Positions 41,687 to 52,572 of a DNA stretch of 64,000 nt are shown here, in pieces; position 1 is the first letter of the stretch; each line of letters opens with the position of its first letter. The notes beneath the pieces are model-generated. The model saw nothing but the letters and a program-made list of their open reading frames with translations. It made no database searches and was not told the DNA's origin. Location: the NCBI GenBank assembly GCA_035578905.1, contig JAQJVL010002605.1, positions 25,621-89,620 on the forward strand. Direction: 5' to 3'. The stretch comes from Stictocephala bisonia. Its lineage: Eukaryota; Arthropoda; Insecta; Hemiptera; Membracidae. A program made the position numbers and the translations under genes.

Positions 41687-43090
41687 TGTTCTAATGTGAC
41701 AATTGTAGGGAAGAAATATTCTTTACTTCAGCAGTTTGACAGGAAAACAAACTACTGTTTATTGAAGTTCTGTGGTCATTTGTATTGTTTGTATTGAGTC
41801 CATTGATTTTAATTCTTAGTCTATCAGGTACATTTCTTTTTTCTACTTTATGTAAACGAAACTTTACACTTTGCGATAGCTAAACTAAACTTTTAAATAA
41901 AAGAATAATTGTTTAGAAATGTTTACTTTAAATGCACACTAACTATCATATTGTAGGGTATTTGATAATAATTTAATAAATTTTATTAAAATACTAGTAG
42001 ACCCCCTGCTCACCTCACGTGCCAATCTCGTCACCTACTAAGTTGTGTCACTTCGCTCGTGTATTTTACTTTTTCATCACATTACAGGCTTACATTATTA
42101 AAAAAATAACTTTTACATCAAGTTGCACAATCCTAATCTCTTCCATTCATATTGTGAAAGATACCAAGGCTTTAATTGGCCTTTTCTGTGATATTTTAAA
42201 TCTATCTTATTTTAGCTCATTGAGGGAATATATTTAAGAAATTCTTGCTTAGTATGCTTATATAACCTGTAAACATATGTTTGGCCAAGTATCATGGGCG
42301 AAAGCCTTTCAACATTTTGTAAAGTCTGCACTCGCTTAGATAAGCAATTGAAATTATAGAAGTAGAGAGTGAACATTCTGTGACCAAGTAATGTAAACTA
42401 AACTTGTAAAGCCAAAAATAATTGGAAATAATTATAAATTTGCGTTTTAAAAAGAAGCGTGCAAAAATGTAGCAGATGCCTACTGAATTACAGCTTAAAT
42501 TTTATATATTTAAAGTAAAGGCATTTCTTTAGAATTTGAAATAAAAATAGGCTTATGCTTAAAGATAAAAAACATTGAATATCTAAAAATTTGCACCCCC
42601 TTGCATAATTAAACAATGTTAGACCCGAAGTTGTTAATTCATTACGGTCCTATCATTTATCGTGCTGGTATAATACATAAGTAAATAATTAAAATGTTAT
42701 TTGTATATATTTCAATTTATTGTGTCAAAAATAATATCTAATCCAACAAATATTAACATACCCAAATAATTATAATTGAAAAAAATACCTTTTATTCATA
42801 CAATTAAACTATCGTTATATTCTGTATATAGGAATATAATAAAAATTATTTGTGTTTTCAGAATGAATATAAATTATTTAACATTGAAAATTGTCTTCAA
42901 AGTAATGATACATTTTCTAATAAATGTTGACTTTAATTGTAGGTAGGCTATGTTCGTTGAATTTAGTATTGCGCTAGAAATGGTACTCATGGCCTCTCGC
43001 TCTGAGTTAAGAACCGAAGTAGTACTCATGGACTCTCGCTCTCAGTTAAAAACCGCAGTGGTACCTGATCATTATCATGTTCCATATACA
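41687..43090. other. AT-rich DNA upstream of receptor exon A
   Basis: No gene seen. It would contain the promoter of the 5' exon if that were functional. Short chance frames only. It is repeated in copy B. Confidence 0.5.
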
Positions 43091-44070
43091 TATAGGTTTG
43101 GGCAAAAGTCTGCAATATATTTATTGATTTCAAAACCATGAAAATAAATATAAGGAAAATTTGCAGTTATGTACACGTCCCTATACCAAACATTTAGACA
43201 TATTTTAGTTGTTTTTTGCATAGCGAGGTGATGGCCAATGAAGGAAGTCTAAAAAGTGTTAAATGTAAGCCTACCTCGAGCTATACATCATTTTAAAGGT
43301 CTTTGTTTTCAAAACACAAAAGTCCTAACGAGGTAAAGAGGATAACCCAGTCAGAAAATATAGCCTCTAAAAGCATTTAATGTAAGGGATAAAGTCTGGA
43401 ATGTATTTATTAATTCTAAAACTAATAAAAGTAAAGTAATGAAACTTTATGTTATATACATGTCGTTATACCAAACACATGGAAATATTTTACTTTTTTT
43501 GCATATCCAGGGCATGGCCCATGAAGGAAGTCTTAAATGTAAGCCTTCCTTGAGCTATACCTCATTTTAAAGGTCGTCGTTTGTGAAACGCGAGTGCAAC
43601 CTGAGGTAAAAAGGATGATCCAGTCAGAAAATATAGTAACTCAGAGAATTTAACGTCATATAACTAACACTGATAAAGACTAAGGCAAGATAGTTATTAT
43701 CTATTGCTGCGTAGAGCTATAATTTATGTAACTGAATATGGGATTTTGAATTTCACAAAAATAAGTAACACATTATTATAATAATATTTTTAAGCTATTT
43801 AAAGTATAACTACTTTGAAAAGTTGTATGAATAATTTTTTTCTTATTTTTATCTTAGTTAATTAGCTAATTTTTATCTTATTTTTATAACGCAGTCGTAT
43901 GTTACGATTGTTAACAATCAACAACATAATCAGCAACAGCGACCTGAAGTTTTTTAATAAATAGCCGTATAACTGGGATGAATTAGTAATATGTGAGCTG
44001 TATTTTGTGAATGAGTCATCCTTTTGACCTCAAGTTTGCACTTTTGTAATGTACTTTGTTCCACTGGCCT
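43091..44070. mobile_element. Decayed TIR element relatives, left arms in tandem (copy A)
   Basis: Segments beginning near AAAGTCTGCAATATATTTAT (43108) and AAGTCTGGAATGTATTTATT (43392) are diverged copies of the TIR arm at 44381. Both continue through ATACCAAACA, GATGGCC or GGCATGGCCCATGAAGG, and CCCAGTCAGAAAATATAG. An inverted inner-arm piece (TGAGTCATCCTTTTGACCTC) lies near 44010. This suggests nested or partly deleted copies of one family. Confidence 0.65.
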
Positions 44071-44380
44071 CTAAAGTTCCTATGGTATTCTTATGGAGCT
44101 ACTATATTAATTATTTGACTAACAGCTATTAAATAAAACCAAATTTAATAACATTGTGGTTGGCCACAATTTTACAATTAAAAATAATTTCCTAAATAGT
44201 AAATTATACATAGTATCAGCTGTTCTAAATTGAATCTAAATAATTGTTTTTAAAAAACAAAGTATTTAGTTAATTTTTTTTTCTTGTTTTTAGGAATTTT
44301 GAATGGTCTTCAATTTCTTGGAATTTTTATTTATATTTTGATTGCAAGTCTTTAAACTAAAAGCTTGCAGCTCATTTTGA

Positions 44381-45326
44381 TTATACAGGGTTGTGCAACA
44401 TTCTGGAATATATTTATTAATTTAAAAACCATTGAAAGAAATGGAATGTAACTTTGCAGTTATATACATGTCTCTATATCAAATATTTACACATATTTTA
44501 CTTATTTTTCGTATAGCCAGGCGATGGCCCATGAAAGAAGTTTTAAAAATTATTAATGTAAGCCTACCTTGAGTTATACCTCATTTTAAAGGTATTTGTT
44601 TGTAAAACACAAGAGTGCAAACCTGAGGTCAAAAGGATGACCCAGTCAGAAAATGAAGTCCCTCTCAAAGGATTCATGTCATATTACTAAAACTGCTTAA
44701 GACAAAGTTAAGATATTTATGCTCTATTGCTGTGTAGAGCTATAATTTATGTAACTATGAGAAATTAAATTTCGCAAAAAATAAGTAACAAATTATTATA
44801 ACAATATAATAATCATAATAATATTATAATAATTCTTAAACTATTTTAGGTAATCCTACTGTCAAAAGTATTTTAATATTTTTTTTATATTTTATCTTAG
44901 TTAAAAAGTATAGTTATTTTTGTAACGCTGTCGTTTGTTACAATTGTTAACAATCAACAAAATAATCAGCAACAGGGACCTGAAACTGTCTAATAAATAG
45001 CCTTATAATCGATAGTAATCAGAAATATGGCAATGAATTCTTTTACTAGCTGTATTTTGTGAATGGGTCATCCTTTTGACCTCAGATTTGCACTTTTGTA
45101 TTTTACATACAAAAACCTATAAAATGAGGTATAACTAGAGGTAGGCTTATATTAAAAATGTTTAAGATTTCCCTCATGGGCCATCCCCTGGATATGCAAA
45201 AACAAGTAAAAAATATCTAAATGTTTGGTATAGGGACATGTACATAGCTGAAATTTGTTATTACATTTCTTTTTATTGTTTTGAAATTAATAAATATATT
45301 CCAGACTTTTGGTAAACCCTGTATAA
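44381..45326. mobile_element. Non-autonomous TIR element (TATACAGGGT ends), copy A
   Basis: The left end TTATACAGGGTTGTGC and right end ACCCTGTATAA are inverted. The arms are similar over about 290 bases (TTCTGGAATATATTTATTAA and complement; CAAAAGGATGACCCAGTCAG and complement). The core is about 350 bases and AT-rich with no transposase. It is a MITE-like or long-TIR element, with a homologous copy at 55263-56207. Confidence 0.8.
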
Positions 45327-45808
45327 TGTAAAATGTCTGTATGCAATAAAATAATAAATAAAACTAGTGAGTTATTTAAAAATAACTGTTGTTATTTACA
45401 CAATATTCTAATTCAACATTCGTTGTAACATCTTAAAATAAATGACCATAACTATTGTCGTCTTACTGTCCTACAGTGAAAAATATGTGTTTTTTGAGGC
45501 TTTTGGTAAAGAATCTTAATTAAATCAAATTTTTTTAATATCCAAATTTAAAACCGTGAAGTTTGATAATTAATGAATTAATATAACAGTATTGTACAGT
45601 ATTAAAAAATTACAATTATTATTGATGATTTATACTCATTTAAATAAATGTACTGCATACTTATTTTTGCACAGTAAATATTTTTGTGTTTTAATTGCAT
45701 AACATTAATTGTCGTAGCTGGAGTGGAATCTTTATTATGAGTCAATGTCAATAATTACTATATCATAACGACGTAACTACTAAATATAAAATATCGATAC
45801 AGAGAGAT

Positions 45809-46634
45809 AACAGTCTATCATAAAGAATGGTTGTAAATTGAGAGAGTGCAGACGTTGCTAGTGTTACTCTGACGCAGTATTTGGTTGTTTATAATACGGT
45901 AATAATTAATAAACTATGACGTACGCTCGCCACGTTCCCGATTTTGACAGTAGCTATCAATAGTAGCGGTGATACTGTGTACATACCTGTATTTAATATT
46001 TCAAGAGATCAAACAAACACTTCGATGACATATCCCGTTGCTTGGCAAGACGGGATGAATTTATCCATTATTTATGTCATTATTTTGAAAAGACAATATT
46101 CCAAACAGAAGATTTTGTAACACTTATTTTTTTTATTTACTTAAAAAAGTATCAAGATTTTTAGTAACATTCTTTTAAATAATTATTGTCTTCAAAAGAA
46201 AAGTTGAACAAAATAAATCAACCAAAAAGCGCAAGCTTGACAAACTATATCAAACACTGTTTATTTAGCCCCTGAACTGTTTTAAGATTATATAAAAATA
46301 AAATTACCTTTGTCAACAGTTCAAATTTGTTGTATTGTGTATGACGACCGTTTCAACATAATTATTCTGAAGATGACATAATTATGTTGAAACGGTCGTC
46401 ATACACATTACAACAAATTTCAACTGTTGACATAGATAATTTTATTTTTACATAAACTATATCAACTAAGACTTTTCTTACAAAACACCACCTGTATATT
46501 TTGCACTATGTTGTTGTTATTTAAAACAAGATTATTTCTGTAATTTAATGTTGTTCTTTAATTAAATTTTATATTGTCTATGATATTAGAAGTTGAAGTA
46601 GGCATATAAAAACTGTTCACGTTAAAGTTTGTAT
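45809..46634. other. Unique spacer between the duplicated segments
   Basis: Unique AT-rich sequence that contains the palindrome at 46292-46452. No coding signal. Confidence 0.5.
46292..46452. repeat. Palindrome with hammerhead-like core (Penelope-type terminal repeat remnant)
   Basis: Arms of about 70 bases (46292-46361 and 46380-46452) are inverted copies around a short loop. Shared segments are TGTCAACAGTTCAAATTTG/CAAATTTCAACTGTTGACA and GTATGACGACCGTTTCAAC/GTTGAAACGGTCGTCATAC. On the + strand the centre reads CTGAAGA (46367-46373), a GACATAA/TTATGTT stem, GAAA (46389-46392) and CGGTCGTC. This has the order of a hammerhead ribozyme core (CUGANGA, stem II, GAAA, then GUC). The surroundings resemble the terminal repeats of Penelope-like elements. 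No RT is left. Confidence 0.6.
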
Positions 46635-46860
46635 AAGAATTGTATTTATCTTCGAACTCCTCAATGGTTCCATTGACGTCCCTAACTTGCTTGGTGAAGT
46701 GGACCCGACCACAGAAACTTCAGTAGGTGCCAATATGCCAGACATTTTGAAATCTACAGTCCTATGGTGAGAATGATGCGACTGGACAATTCTCCGTGTT
46801 CTGAAGTGTATTTCTTCCATGACGTTATACAGAATAAGTTGCCTACTGATTCAATCTCAA
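46635..46860 (+). pseudogene. Non-LTR RT C-terminal fragment
   Basis: GAATTGTATTTATCTTCGAA and the following 150 bases match 37236-37386. Here the sequence continues to a plausible ORF end (MVRMMRLDNSPCSEVYFFHD), as in the tails of such RTs, while at 37386 it is cut off. It marks the start of the second duplicated unit. Frames are broken. Confidence 0.6.
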
Positions 46861-47378
46861 TGTACGTGTATGGGTGGGCGGGTGGGTCAATATCAATGTA
46901 CGTGTATGGGTGGGCGGGTGGGTCAATCTCAATGTACGTGTATGGGTGGGCGGGTGGGTCAATCTCAATGTACGTGTATGGGTGGGCAGATGGGTCAGTC
47001 CCAATGTACGTGTATGGGTGGGTGGGTGGGTCAATCTCAATGTACGTGTATGGTTGGGCGGGTGGGTCAATCTCAATGTACGTGTATGGGTGGGCGGGTG
47101 GGTCAATCTCAATGTACGTGTATGGGTGGGCGGATGGGTCAGTCCCAATGTACGTGTATGGGTGGGTGGGTGGGTCAATCTCAATGTACGTGTATGGGTG
47201 GGCGGGTGGGTCAATCTCAATGTACTAACCCTACTAACCCTAATTAAATACCATTGTACGTGTATGGTTGGGTGGGTGGGTCAATACCACTGTACGTGTA
47301 TGGGTGGGTCAATACCACTGTACGTGTATGGGTGGGCGGGTCAATACCACTGTACGTGTACGGGTGGGCGGGTCCAAT
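46857..47378. repeat. 36-bp minisatellite
   Basis: The unit TCAATCTCAATGTACGTGTA with TGGGTGGGCGGGTGGG occurs about 10 times. It then passes through CTAACCCTACTAACCC into variants with TCAATACCACTGTACGTG (about 4 units). The core TGTACGTGTATGGGTGGG is shared with the 39-bp family and with the arrays at 60-61.8 kb. Period 36 gives open 12-residue-repeat frames, which are artefacts. Confidence 0.93.
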
Positions 47379-47643
47379 ATGTAACGTTTAGACCAGTCAT
47401 GTGCTGACTTCCCTGAAGCATGTACCGCATTATCTATTATGTAAAATAATTGTATATACAATTTAGACCTTGAATTAGACTATTTTAAACACAGTTTGTA
47501 ATGGTTATGCTATTGTAATGTAAAATAAATATACATTTAGTAGTTTTCTTGTAGAGATTCTTTGTTACTATTTTAGATATTGATCTTAGGTTGAATATTT
47601 ACTGTCTTGTCTGGTTGTAGTTGTTATGTTGTATTTATTTTTC
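47379..47643 (+). other. Probable 3' UTR of the non-LTR fragment
   Basis: AT-rich sequence with AATAAA signals after the minisatellite and just before duplication copy B. It has no counterpart upstream of copy A. No coding signal. Confidence 0.35.
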
Positions 47644-47944
47644 TGTCAGGTAATAAAACTTAATTTTCTTATTATCAGATTCCACTAATTTTTAATAGGC
47701 CAATATTTATATTTTGTTTCCTTTACAATATAAAGGTGGGTTAATTGAATATTTAAAAATATATATATATATACTTCGACTACCATTCATCTTCGACTAC
47801 GCATATTTTGTAGGATTGTTTGTCAGATCAATACAAGCAAATAATGCCTTTTAACATGTGTCCTATTTCGATTCGTTTTCTGTCTGTATGTGTTTTTTAC
47901 AAAAAATTTAATATCTCAAAAACGCTTTGACATAAAATACTGAA

Positions 47945-48465
47945 TTTTCTTATGAATGTTGATCTTACAAGATTACTTTTCATGTAAAAAGCTGAGTGTA
48001 TATAAATATCAGTATAAAACTGGTGGCTGTCTAAACATTTCAATGTCAAATATAAAAAACTACTCATTTTACCCAAAAATGTTAGTTAACAGTATTTGTA
48101 GACTACGTTATGCCAAATTCAACAGTATGCCAATTTAAAAGACTGGTTGACAAATAACTGAGAAAACTTATTTTTGTGACTGAAATCATTGTTATCTGGG
48201 TAAAGATTACTCGGATAATACTGTTTCAGTCACAAAAATAAGTTTTCTCAGTTATTTGTCAACCAGTCTTTTAAATTGGCATACTGTTGAATTTGACATA
48301 ACGTAGTCTACATATATTGTAAATTAATATTTGTTGTAAAGTGAGTAGTTTTGATATTTGACTGACATTTTTAGACAGCCACCGTTTGGAAACTGATAAT
48401 CTGTCATTCACTCTTTTTTCGTGAAATATTATTTTTTTAAGATCAACTTTCATATGAAAACTCTG
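47945..48465. mobile_element. Foldback element, copy B
   Basis: Same long inverted repeat as at 37735-38255, with arms around AAGACTGGTTGACAAATAAC. It was inherited through the duplication rather than inserted separately. Confidence 0.85.
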
Positions 48466-48499
48466 TCTGTCTGGATATGTTGTTTACATAGTTTATGAA

Positions 48500-48585
48500 A
48501 ATGAAATGAAAGGAGTTGAAAAATTGCTTTATTAAATGGGTGAAGTTAGGACTGTAAAGTCCTCTCTAACACTTAACCCCAACAT
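48500..48585 (-). mobile_element. Non-LTR 3' UTR fragment with conserved hairpin, copy B
   Basis: Counterpart of 38285-38375, again with GTTAGGACTGTAAAGTCC. Confidence 0.6.
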
Positions 48586-49329
48586 GTATCATATCTTAAT
48601 AACATCTCAAGCTATTACAAAAATTACATCGTACCAGCTATTAATGACTCAAAATTCTTCAATCAATAATTACTTATTAACTATCTAAAAAACAAGTTCA
48701 TTTTTATACCATCCTTTAGGAAGTAAAATTTTGCAATATTTTTGTTTTTTTAATTAAAGTTTTTAAGATTAAAATTTAAAAACTAAAAATAGGCGCCATA
48801 TTTAAATTGTACAAGGTAGGAACTTAATACTATATAATGAATTAGGTATAGTTATTTATCAAATATGTACCATATTTGAAGATAGTAATGTAGTATCTTT
48901 ATTTATGATTTAAAATTAAGATTAGATTTGTTTGAAAATACTGTTACACAAACTGTACTAACACACGCCTAATTTGCGCATTGGGAGAAATTTTCAGTTT
49001 TCACATTATTGTAACTTAACTGAATAAAAATATTTTGAATTTGATGTATGCAGAATATCATTATCTAATACACTATAGAGTATTAAGTTCTTGGTTTATA
49101 CCATGATGCCTAATTTATGGTTTTTAAAGTTTAATCTTAAATAGTGTAAACAAATAAAAAACTAAAAGATAGACAGCAAAACAAAATTCCGTTTGCCAAA
49201 AGGTGTTATAAGGATTTGTAATATCACACGAATAATAGCTTGTAAGGAAAACTGCGTTGTCGGATATTTGTTTATATAAACCTTTTCTTAGTTTTCATGT
49301 ATTAATATATCAAAGTTTTGAAAGGGTTT

Positions 49330-50222
49330 TTTTTAACACTCTCTGTATTTATTTATATAATCTCTTGTTGTTATATATCATGTGTTGCTGTATTATTAAC
49401 ACCCTCTATATATATTTAGATAATCTCTTGTTGTTATATGTCATGTGTTGCTGTTTTATTAACACCCTCTATATATATTTAGATAATCTCTTATTGTTAT
49501 ATATCATGTGTTGCTGTTTTATTAACACCCTCTATATATATTTATATAATCTCTTGTTGTTATATGTCATGTGTTGCTGTTTTATTAACACCTTCTATAT
49601 ATATTTAGATAATCTCTTGTTGTTATATGTCATGTGTTGCTGTTTTATTAACACCCTCTATATATATTTAGATAATCTCTTTTTGTTATATGTCATGTGT
49701 TGCTGTTTTATTAACACCCTCTATATATATTTAGATAATCTCTTGTTGTTATATGTCATGTGTTGCTGTTTTATTAACACCCTCTCTATATATTTAGATA
49801 ATCTCTTGTTGTTATATGTCATGTGTTGCTGTTTTATTAACACCCTCTATATATATTTAGATAAACTCTTGTTGTTATATATCATGTGTTACTGTTTTAT
49901 TAACACCCTCTATATATATTTAGGTAATATCTTGTTGTTATATGTCATGTGTTGCTGTTTTATTAACACCCTCTATATATATTTAGATAAACCCTTGTTG
50001 TTATATGTCATGTGTTGCTGTTTTATTAACACCCTCTATATATATTTAGATAATCTCTTGTTGTTATATGTCATGTGTTTCTGTTTTATTAACACCCTCT
50101 CTATATATTTAGATAATCTCTTGTTGTTGTATGTCATGTGTTGCTGTTTTATTAACACCCTCTTTATATATTTAGATAATCTCTTGTTGTTATATGTCAT
50201 GTGTTGCTGTTTTATTAACACC

Positions 50223-50273
<51 letters not shown>

Positions 50274-50505
50274 GATAATCTCTTGTTGTTATATGTCATG
50301 TGTTGCTGTTTTATTAACACCCTCTATATATATTTAGATAATCTCTTGTTGTTATATATCATGTGTTACTGTTTTATTAACACCCTGTATATATATTTAG
50401 GTAATATCTTGTTGTTATATATCATGTGTTGCTGTTTTATTTACACCCTCTATATATATTTAGATAATTTCTTGTTGTTATACGTCATGTGTTCCTGTCT
50501 TATTT
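49330..50505. repeat. 63-bp tandem repeat, about 19 copies (copy B)
   Basis: Same unit as 39125-39650. One unit near 50228-50271 has an expanded (TA)n run. The 21-codon period keeps a 424-residue frame open; this is an artefact with no start context or homology. Confidence 0.95.
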
Positions 50506-50520
50506 TTATTGTACTTCCTT

Positions 50521-51943
50521 CAGCCTCGTAGCATATAATGTAATTACAGTTAGATGTTTTGTTAATTATACATAAAAGGCCAACAGACCAACGTTTTACG
50601 CTATTCTCACGAAAGAGTTTTTTTCTGAAATTTAAGTTTTTTTGTTATATCTGGTTGTCAAAATTTTTTTGCATATAAATTAATTATTTACTCAAATAAG
50701 CAATCATTTCCGCTTTTGGTAATTTTCTTTACCCTCTTGGGTTAGTTTTTTGTCACACACTCGGTTGGGGCTGAGAGGGTGGATTTCTATATATCTATTA
50801 CGACAGGAGTTGATGTTTACTGAACTAGTAAACTGAGTGAGATACGGACAAGGTATAAAACAACATAAGGTTACGGCTATTTAATATAAGATTTTTTCAC
50901 ATGAGACCTCCATTACATAAAAAATTAATAATAATCAAATTGTTATTTAGCAGACATTTAGTTACTTATAAAATTGCTTTAGTTTTTGTTAAAAATATGA
51001 TTTCGTAATCTAAAAAATTATGATTTTATTTATATGCATATTTCAAAATTCATTTTCACATATTAAATTTTATTAATTTGGCTTTAGTTAAGCTTTTTGA
51101 GTTTGTTTTTAATTTCTTGTTAACTGCATGTCTTGAATTTGTTGTTATTCCTCATCGAAAAAAAGTTTTGTTAATTCTATTTTTATAAAGAGAATCATTA
51201 GAACAAAATGGTTACTTTTTTTAATTTTGCATCTTTTTATCTTGTTTTTATGTCCTTTCTGTTGATCTTCATCACTACAATTATTCTATATTTATATATT
51301 TACTTTTAATAAGGAATGGAATTTATTGCTTTAGTATAAACTATCATGTGTTTATTTTATTATATTATAAATGTTATTGCTTTGAATACTCTTTAATATT
51401 ATTGTAGAAAAGTGTCTATATAAAACTGTTAAAACCATTGTATATTAGCATGTTCGCCTTTGATAGTGAATTAAAGGTCATATTAACTGTAATAGTAGAT
51501 TTTTAAAGAAACCTTCTTAATGAAGCGAGCATTTTTGGTTTTAATATAACTAGGTGTATTACATTTACAATACCATATTTTACTAAAAATTAAACTTTTT
51601 CGTGCAATGTTGTATATTTTACATTTATCCCCCCACCCTAAAATGTTATGATTTTTTATTTTATGAAATATAACTAATAACTTTATATGTATTTGTGCTT
51701 ATAAAATAAGTCCTAATATTTATACTTCCATAAATATATTTTAATTATTAAATGTATTTTAATTTAAATACCATACAATAGTATAATCAAACCGGAAAAT
51801 AAAGTATACTGTATACATGAATATGGTATAATTAGTTATAATTTAATACAACGGCAACTATATATAATGTATTATATCTATACCCAACTACGACAATTAC
51901 AGGTTATAATTTACCAATTATTTTCAGTGTTGAAATAAATAAT
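50521..51943. other. AT-rich DNA, no gene seen (copy B)
   Basis: Duplicate of the AT-rich stretch downstream of receptor exon A. No coding signal. Confidence 0.5.
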
Positions 51944-51949
51944 ACTTAC

Positions 51950-52572
51950 CATCTGATTCTTTCATGCCTTTCTGATTCTCTCGTTTAGCGTTCTGAAACG
52001 ATGGTAAAAATGACTACAAAGGTGATAAAAATGAACTCCGTTGGCACAACCGAAGTAACCCAAGAACAAGTGGGGAAAATATACCTGATGGTATATTGAT
52101 TGAGGTATGTAGTAGATTGTACACACGTAAGTAGTTACAACCAAAGTCAAAGTTCCAAAGGATAATAATGACAACGGCATAATATCTGGCCGACAGAAAC
52201 GGAGTCCAAGTTTAGTATCCAAACGCCTGAGGGAGTTGTATATATCTATCATATTGTTACAGTTTATTGCACAGCTGATGACAGTAAACAAAGACATTAG
52301 AGAAACCGTGATATGGTCTAAGAGCTCAACAAAAACATTTGTGTTGGTAACCATGTATATGGGGTGCCCATGGGAAGCTTCGACATCGTCAAACATTACT
52401 GAAAAAAATGAACTACCGGCAAAAATACAGGCTAAACTAATTCCAAATGTACAAAAAATGGACGAAAACAAGAGGCTAGTTTCTCCATTTGGTGGGGTTT
52501 GAGGAACAACTGGGAAAACTCCTGTTATTTGGCAGAGTTCAACAACAGTGGGCACGCCGGCAACAAATCCAT
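51950..52572 (-). pseudogene. Gustatory-receptor-like 5' exon, copy B (disrupted)
   Basis: The ATG at 52572 corresponds to the start of copy A, but the frame is shifted by a CAACAACAG length change about 25 bases later. From there the sequence reads ELCQITGVFPVVPQT, PNGETSLLFSSIFCTFG, the HPIYMVTNTNVFVELLDHIT segment, NSLRRLDTKLGL, a shifted TLVVTTYVCTIYYIPQSIYH segment, and FRTLNERIRK. It ends at the donor GATG, then GTAAGTAT (last base 51950). The TAA seen in copy A near 41527 is absent here (Ser codon). Single-base indels occur after GLR, after GCAN (ACTCCG versus ACTCG in copy A) and near RIRK. Both copies are therefore broken independently, and the donor phase still fits exon 2. Confidence 0.7.

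Larger units (their letters stand above)
37389..45808. repeat. Segmental duplication, copy A (8.4 kb)
   Basis: The segment from GTCAGGTAGTAAAACTTAAT to AATATCGATACAGAGA is repeated colinearly at 47644-56698. Matching landmarks include a foldback element, a non-LTR 3' UTR piece, the 63-bp repeat, a receptor 5' exon and TIR elements. By eye differences are sparse (single bases and small indels). The copies lie in direct orientation, separated by about 1.8 kb. Confidence 0.95.

Noticed and set aside
46764..47407. Repeat frames at the 36-bp minisatellite
   Set aside because: Period of 12 codons; artefact of the repeat.
49257..50531. 424-residue open frame on the plus strand
   Set aside because: It is a 21-residue translation of the 63-bp repeat, with unit number differing between the duplicated segments. 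There is no homology or codon signal.
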